This document shows positions 60,313 to 64,000 of a stretch of DNA of 64,000 nucleotides, one piece after another (the stretch's first letter is position 1; the number at the start of each line of letters is the position of its first letter). Where the stretch lies: contig NZ_BAABHJ010000040.1 in NCBI RefSeq assembly GCF_039542035.1, positions 372,001 to 436,000 of the forward strand, read 5' to 3'. Below the pieces are notes generated by a model. That model had not been told where the DNA came from. It searched no databases and saw only the letters and a program-made list of their open reading frames with translations. This DNA is from Actinoallomurus liliacearum (GTDB lineage: Bacteria > Actinomycetota > Actinomycetes > Streptosporangiales > Streptosporangiaceae). The position numbers were made by a program, and so were the translations under genes.

Positions 60313-60342
60313 GATGGGCCCCGCGCGTGCGCGGGGCCCATC
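60313..60342 (+). terminator. Strong hairpin terminator after the helicase gene
   Basis: GATGGGCCCCGC pairs perfectly with GCGGGGCCCATC (12 bp) around a GCGTGC loop, 35 bp past the stop. It is followed by TTCGG rather than a pure U-run. It separates the helicase from the convergent lipoprotein gene. Confidence 0.75.
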
Positions 60343-60400
60343 TTCGGTCAGGAGCCGTCGCGGTTCCCGGTCGCCCGTACAGGCGGTGGTCCCGTGCCGC

Positions 60401-60946
60401 TCAGCGCGCGGACGGCACCGGGCCGAACAGCGCGACGAGGTTGCCCCACCGTTTGATCTCGCAGCCGTTCTTCCGGTTGAACGTCGCGTCGACCTTCTTG
60501 CCGTTCCAGGTTCCGGTGACCGTGGCGGTCTGCGGGCCGCCGTAGATCTGGGTGCACATCTGGCCCTTCGGCGTCGGCGCGAACGGGTCCTGCCCCTTCG
60601 CGGCCGCCGCGGCCAGCGCCGCGCACGCCTGGTCGGCCTTGGGCAGGGTCCCGCCCACGGGATCGCAGGTGAGCGTCCAGGTCTTCGGCGCCGACGTCTC
60701 CGACGCGCGTACGGTCACGGTCAGCCGGGTCCCGGCCGCAGACCCGGTCGGTGCGGGCGCCGTCGGGGAGGCCGTCGGCGCCGGGGTGCCGGGCACCGCC
60801 GACGCGGTGGGGGTCTCGGAGCCCTTGCTCGGCGCGGCCGTCGCGGAACCGTCCCCGTTCTTGCAACCGCCCAGCGCGAGGGCGGCGACGACGATGCCGG
60901 GGATGGCGAGGGTCGCTGGTCGCAGTCTGGATGGAGATTGCCTCAT
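60401..60946 (-). CDS. Lipoprotein with subtilisin-inhibitor-like (SSI) domain
   Basis: A 181-residue exported protein from ATG 60946. The signal peptide ends in a lipobox-like AALALGGC (Cys ~29). A Thr/Pro/Ala-rich disordered linker (~35-75) leads to an SSI domain with TWTLTCDPVGGTLPKADQAC, DPFAPTPKGQMCTQIYGGP, ATVTGTWNGKKVDATF and NGCEI. The four Cys match the two SSI disulfides. SSI proteins inhibit serine proteases; MCTQIYGG corresponds to the reactive-site loop with Met at P1 region. Being a lipoprotein, it would act at the outer membrane-leaflet face. Confidence 0.9.
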   Translation of the reverse strand: MRQSPSRLRPATLAIPGIVVAALALGGCKNGDGSATAAPSKGSETPTASAVPGTPAPTASPTAPAPTGSAAGTRLTVTVRASETSAPKTWTLTCDPVGGTLPKADQACAALAAAAAKGQDPFAPTPKGQMCTQIYGGPQTATVTGTWNGKKVDATFNRKNGCEIKRWGNLVALFGPVPSAR

Positions 60947-60988
60947 GACGATTCGACTCCGGGCGATGGCTCGTGGTTCCTTTGATAT

Positions 60989-61327
60989 GTGAACTCTTTC
61001 AGGGAACAGATTCCCGCCGTGGAGGTCGCCAAGGTCCCGGACGACGCGTTCCTGCTGGACGTGCGCGAACTGGACGAGTGGAAGGCCGGCCACGCGCCCC
61101 GAGCGGTGCACATCCCGCTGAGCCAGCTCGGCGCCCGCGCCTCCGAGGTGCCCACCGGTGAGGACATCTTCGTCATCTGCCGGTCGGGGGCACGCTCGGC
61201 GTCGGTGGTCGCCGCGTTCAACAACGCCGGCTGGAAGACGGCGAACGTCCAGGGCGGCATGCACGCCTGGGAGGCGGCGGGCCGTCCGATGGTCAGCGAA
61301 TCGGGCGGAGAGCCATACGTCGCCTGA
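60989..61327 (+). CDS. Rhodanese-like sulfurtransferase domain protein
   Basis: A 112-residue single rhodanese domain. FLLDVRELDEWKAGHAPRAVHIPL and the active-site loop VICRSGARSASV (Cys ~66) are typical, with GGMHAWEAAGRPM at the end. The single Cys accepts a sulfane sulfur. The GTG at 60989 lacks a ribosome binding site and lies 42 bp from the divergent lipoprotein start. It precedes the TPP riboswitch, but a separate control is expected. A role in sulfur transfer for thiamine is possible but unproven. Confidence 0.92.
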   Translation: MNSFREQIPAVEVAKVPDDAFLLDVRELDEWKAGHAPRAVHIPLSQLGARASEVPTGEDIFVICRSGARSASVVAAFNNAGWKTANVQGGMHAWEAAGRPMVSESGGEPYVA

Positions 61328-61356
61328 CGAGGTACATTTACGGCGGAAAAGTTAAG

Positions 61357-61452
61357 ACCCGCGGGAGCTCGGACCACGACCGGGCTGAGAGGGCGGCTTC
61401 ACAGGTGCCGCCGACCGCTCGAACCTGACCGGGTAATGCCGGCGTAGGGAGT
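61357..61452 (+). promoter_or_regulatory. TPP (thi-box) riboswitch
   Basis: The conserved thi-box parts are present in order: CGGGAGC near 61362, GGGCTGAGAGG (61382-61392), the variable P3 arm GGCGGC/GCCGCC, CCTGACC (61424-61430), GGGTAATGCCGGCGTAGGGAG (61431-61451, 20-base core from 61432). The last GGGAG also serves as the ribosome binding site of the TTG start at 61458, so TPP binding should block translation of the transporter. Confidence 0.95.
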
Positions 61453-61457
61453 GTGCC

Positions 61458-62822
61458 TTGAGCGCCGCCGTCGAAGAGCGATCGTCTGACAACGAGGCCC
61501 CGTACACCCTCGACCAACCCGCACCGAAGGTCCTCAGCTTCTGGGACCAGAGCGCGTTCTGGGCGAACCTGGGCGTGAGCCTTCTCGCCTTCTCCGGGGC
61601 GTACACGGTGCTCGCCCCGGACGCCCAGGGCACGCCCCGGCTCCCCATCATCGCCGGGATCCTCGCCATGGTCGTCGGCACCGGGATCGGCGGGATCATG
61701 CTCGGGCTGGCGGCCGTGCCCGGCACCCGCGCCGGCGTTCCCGCGATGATGCTGCTGCGCGGCCTGTTCGGCACCCGCCTGTCGTACGTCCCCACCGTGC
61801 TGAACATCCTGCAGATGGTCGGCTGGGGGACGTTCGAGCTGGTCACGATCGCGGGCGCGGCCAAGGAACTCGCCGGCGGCGGCCCGCGCTGGGCGTACGT
61901 GGTCGTGGCGGGCGCCATCACGACCGTGCTGACGCTCTGGCCGCTCGGCTCCGTGCGGGTGCTGCGCCGGTACGTCACCGTCGCGGTCGTCCTCGCCCTC
62001 GGCTACTTCTACGTCCAGCTCGCCCGGCAGCCGCTGCCGAACCTCACCCACGGCTCGTGGAGTCACTTCTGGATCGGCGCGGACGCCGCGCTGGCCGTCT
62101 CCATCTCCTGGGTGCCGATGGCGGCCGACTACACGCGGCACTCGCGCTCCGAGCGGGCCGCTTTCGGCGCCGCGAGCGTGGCGTACGGCCTGACGCAGGT
62201 CGTCGCGTACGTCCTCGGGCTGCTGGCGCTCGCGCTCGTCGCCGGCGACTCCTCGAAGGTGTTCGGCCCGTTCCAGCACGTGGCCCTCGGCACGCTGTTC
62301 TTCGCGGTCTTCGTCCTGCGCGAGGTCGACCAGTCGTTCGCGAACGTCTACTCGACCGCGGTCTCGATCCAGAACCTCGTGACCCGCGCGGACCGACGGG
62401 TCCTCACCGTGGTGCTGGGCGCCCTGACGACGGTGCTCGCGCTCGCGCTGAACATGGACAACTACTCCGGCTTCCTGACGCTGATCGGGTCGGTGTTCGT
62501 GCCCATGCTCGGCGTGCTGGCCGTGGACTTCTTCTGCTTCACCGGGCGGCGCGGCTGGGACGTCTCCGACCGGGCGCCCGCCCGCTGGGGGATGATCGTC
62601 GCCTGGGCGGCGGGCATCGCGGCGTACCAGCTCATCAACCCCGGCCAGGTCGGCTGGTGGTCCCGGCTGTGGACACACGCGCAGAGCGCGCTGCACTTCA
62701 CCCCGGCGGACTGGATGAGCGCCTCGCTCCTGTCCTTCGCCGTCGCCGCAGCCGTCACCGCCCTCCTCGGCGCCTTCCGCCGCCGACGGCCGGCCGCCCG
62801 CCCCGACACGGCGCGCGCCTAG
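61458..62822 (+). CDS. cytX: NCS1-family permease, CytX-type (thiamine-pyrimidine transporter)
   Basis: A 454-residue transporter with about 12 membrane helices. The N-terminal FWDQSAFWANLGVSLLAFSG and GIGGIMLGLAAVPGTRAGVPAM are NCS1 hallmarks, and the central AVSISWVPMAADYTRHS fits the substrate site. The TPP riboswitch directly upstream identifies it as CytX-like, thought to import hydroxymethylpyrimidine for thiamine salvage. The start is TTG with the riboswitch GGGAG six bases upstream; no ATG or GTG in frame fits better. No other thiamine gene lies in the window. Confidence 0.92.
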   Translation: MSAAVEERSSDNEAPYTLDQPAPKVLSFWDQSAFWANLGVSLLAFSGAYTVLAPDAQGTPRLPIIAGILAMVVGTGIGGIMLGLAAVPGTRAGVPAMMLLRGLFGTRLSYVPTVLNILQMVGWGTFELVTIAGAAKELAGGGPRWAYVVVAGAITTVLTLWPLGSVRVLRRYVTVAVVLALGYFYVQLARQPLPNLTHGSWSHFWIGADAALAVSISWVPMAADYTRHSRSERAAFGAASVAYGLTQVVAYVLGLLALALVAGDSSKVFGPFQHVALGTLFFAVFVLREVDQSFANVYSTAVSIQNLVTRADRRVLTVVLGALTTVLALALNMDNYSGFLTLIGSVFVPMLGVLAVDFFCFTGRRGWDVSDRAPARWGMIVAWAAGIAAYQLINPGQVGWWSRLWTHAQSALHFTPADWMSASLLSFAVAAAVTALLGAFRRRRPAARPDTARA

Positions 62823-63059
62823 CGACAAATCGACACGGTGACCGCGCCGTCCCGACCGCCGGTGTCCTCCTCATGTCGGCGGCACAGAGCCTTGCCATCG
62901 GTGTTGACGGGACAAAGCGCAGTGACCGGCCGGAACGCCGCCGGCGGCTTGGCGCCGTCGCATCGGGCGGGTCGTGGGGAGGGTGAGTGCGTGAATAACC
63001 CGTCGCGACGGAGGTACGCCGGTCATCATGGGTGTACGGAGCGCGGGGAGGCGATCACC

Positions 63060-63146
63060 ATGGCGCAGTGTGAGCACGACTGGGTGCAGACGGCCCCCAA
63101 CCAGAAACGATGCCGTAAGTGCGGATTGGTGCTGACCTTCGCGTAG
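63060..63146 (+). CDS. 28-residue zinc-ribbon microprotein
   Basis: An ATG at 63060 has a GGGGAGG site eight bases upstream and opens a 28-codon frame. Cys4, His6, Cys18 and Cys21 (CEHDW ... RCRKC) fit a minimal treble-clef or zinc-ribbon knuckle, followed by GLVLTF. The strong ribosome binding site and motif make it probably real, although very short. It may be cotranscribed with the following PAS-GAF gene. Function unknown. Confidence 0.6.
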   Translation: MAQCEHDWVQTAPNQKRCRKCGLVLTFA

Positions 63147-63176
63147 GTGTCCCGCGCGAGTGGCACTATGGGCTCC

Positions 63177-64000
63177 GTGGGCGCCTCGGATGCGATGATG
63201 CGCGCGGCGGTGGCCTCTTCCGCCGACGCGATGATCGCGGTGGACGCCGACCTGACCGTCCGGCTGTGGAACCCTGCCGCCGAGCGGGTGTTCGGCTGGG
63301 CCGCGGCCGACGTCCTGGGCCGGCGGCTGCGCATCATCCCTGAGGAGCACACCGCGGAGCACCGCGCCGTCCTCGAACGCGTCCGCGAGGGCGGCCACAT
63401 CTCGTTCCTCACCAGGCGGCTGCACCGCGACGGCCGGCTGCTCGACGTCCGGGCGGTCGTCAGCGCCATGCGAGACGAGGACGGCGGGTTGCTCGGCTGG
63501 GTCGGCCTCTACCGGCCGGTGCGGGAGGACGAGGCCGTCCAGCACCAGACCGCCGAGCGCATCCGGCTCGTCCGGCGGCTCAACGACGTGGTCGCCGACC
63601 TCAACACCGAGCCGGCGCTGTCGGCGGTGCTGGACCGGGTCACCTCGGGCCTCATCGAGCTGACCGGCGCGGACGCCGCCGGTTTCGTCGTCATCGAGCA
63701 GCAGACCAACACGCTGAAGCTCGTCAGCATGACCGGGCTGCCGCGTAACCTGCGCGACTCGACCGCCGACCTGCGCGCCAGCCTCGTCGGCGAGCTGCTC
63801 CGCTCCGGGCGCACGGTCATGCTGGCCACCTCCGACACACGCGCCCTCGGCGACCTGATCTGGTCGGAGCTGGAGGGCCTGCACACGATCGCCGTCGGCA
63901 TCTCCACCGTCCGGGGCAGCCCGTACGGCGCGCTGTACGCCCTGTTCTCCGGGCGGCGGGCGGGCCACATCGAGCTCGAGCTGCTCGAGCTGTTCGCCGG
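63177..64000 (+). CDS. PAS-GAF sensor protein (partial, continues beyond window)
   Basis: An open frame runs to the window edge. Residues ~1-115 form a PAS domain (ADAMIAVDADLTVRLWNPAAE, RVFGWAAADVLGRRL, DVRAVVSAMRDEDGG). A short helical linker leads to a GAF domain (~135-270, LSAVLDRVTSGLIELTGADA, LVSMTGLPRNLRD, GISTVRGSPYGALYALFSG). The output domain is outside the window; a histidine kinase, PP2C or HTH are all possible. GTG 63177 has a CACTAT box seven bases upstream (leaderless). An in-frame ATG three codons earlier is the alternative. Confidence 0.85.
   Translation, partial: MGASDAMMRAAVASSADAMIAVDADLTVRLWNPAAERVFGWAAADVLGRRLRIIPEEHTAEHRAVLERVREGGHISFLTRRLHRDGRLLDVRAVVSAMRDEDGGLLGWVGLYRPVREDEAVQHQTAERIRLVRRLNDVVADLNTEPALSAVLDRVTSGLIELTGADAAGFVVIEQQTNTLKLVSMTGLPRNLRDSTADLRASLVGELLRSGRTVMLATSDTRALGDLIWSELEGLHTIAVGISTVRGSPYGALYALFSGRRAGHIELELLELFA

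Noticed and set aside
60401..61264. A longer lipoprotein frame extending through the rhodanese region
   Set aside because: The extension is antisense to the rhodanese gene; the internal ATG at 60946 starts a proper signal peptide.

Overview
The window is high-GC actinobacterial chromosome, most likely from a Streptosporangiales/Thermomonosporaceae-type actinomycete. The reasons are near-complete G/C third positions, frequent GTG starts, ATGA/GTGA gene overlaps, many genes with a TAnnnT-like box 6-8 nt before the start codon (leaderless transcription), a large BTAD/AfsR-like regulator, a class E sortase, and a core block collinear with Mycobacterium tuberculosis ppiA-crgA-DUF881-pknB-pknA-pbpA-rodA-pstP-fhaB-fhaA-leuT. 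The taxon is inferred from gene content only.

Layout. 1-5.7 kb: a four-gene coupled operon (partial gene, VWA protein, MoxR-type AAA ATPase, DUF5682 protein) resembling the enterobacterial yehL/yehM/yehP group. 5.7-8.1 kb (minus): a polysaccharide deacetylase, an MGDG-synthase-like glycosyltransferase and an unknown protein. 8.3-12.3 kb (plus): an HD phosphohydrolase, then a coupled OmpR-type regulator, histidine kinase and DUF4153/4173 membrane protein. 12.3-23.3 kb: small enzymes and regulators (methyltransferase, VOC, SnoaL with a divergent TetR, DUF5919 regulator with an inositol monophosphatase, LuxR-like HTH with a divergent aldo/keto reductase, SDR, GH43-like protein, sulfotransferase, TauE/SafE permease).

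23.3-28.0 kb: two truncated-haemoglobin loci flank a BTAD/AfsR regulator. The trHbN gene and the 3' end of the regulator each carry an apparent single-base frameshift. The second globin is an antibiotic-monooxygenase/trHbO fusion. 28.0-31.2 kb: a hexapeptide acyltransferase, an envelope-type unknown, a cyclophilin and a rhomboid protease. 31.4-42.9 kb: the conserved cell-wall and division block. crgA lies beside two perfect DnaA boxes. DUF881, sortase E and a small membrane protein form a plus-strand operon. The minus-strand operon fhaA-fhaB-pstP-rodA-pbpA-pknA-pknB codes for FHA proteins, a PP2C phosphatase, the SEDS/PBP pair and two Ser/Thr kinases that control peptidoglycan growth. tRNA-Leu(CAG) closes the block and is followed by three tandem ~75-bp hairpin-rich repeats.

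43.5-57.7 kb is accessory: an ECF41-type sigma factor, a truncated MFS gene, a MerR/MFS divergent pair with a classic 19-bp-spacer promoter, a NYN-OST-HTH RNase-like protein, a tandem pair of secreted ricin-type lectins, an ArsR-like regulator, a CoA-ligase/sulfotransferase pair next to a second TauE/SafE gene, a hydrolase, a CapA-like enzyme and an Fpg/Nei glycosylase. 57.7-60.3 kb holds an isolated DEAH-box RNA helicase with a Cys cluster, preceded by a long A-rich, strongly folded leader (GNRA hairpins and a three-way junction abutting the ribosome binding site). This is the strongest candidate here for something undescribed. 60.4-64.0 kb: an SSI-type protease-inhibitor lipoprotein, a rhodanese, a TPP riboswitch controlling a CytX-type transporter with a TTG start, a 28-residue zinc-ribbon microprotein and the start of a PAS-GAF sensor cut by the window edge.
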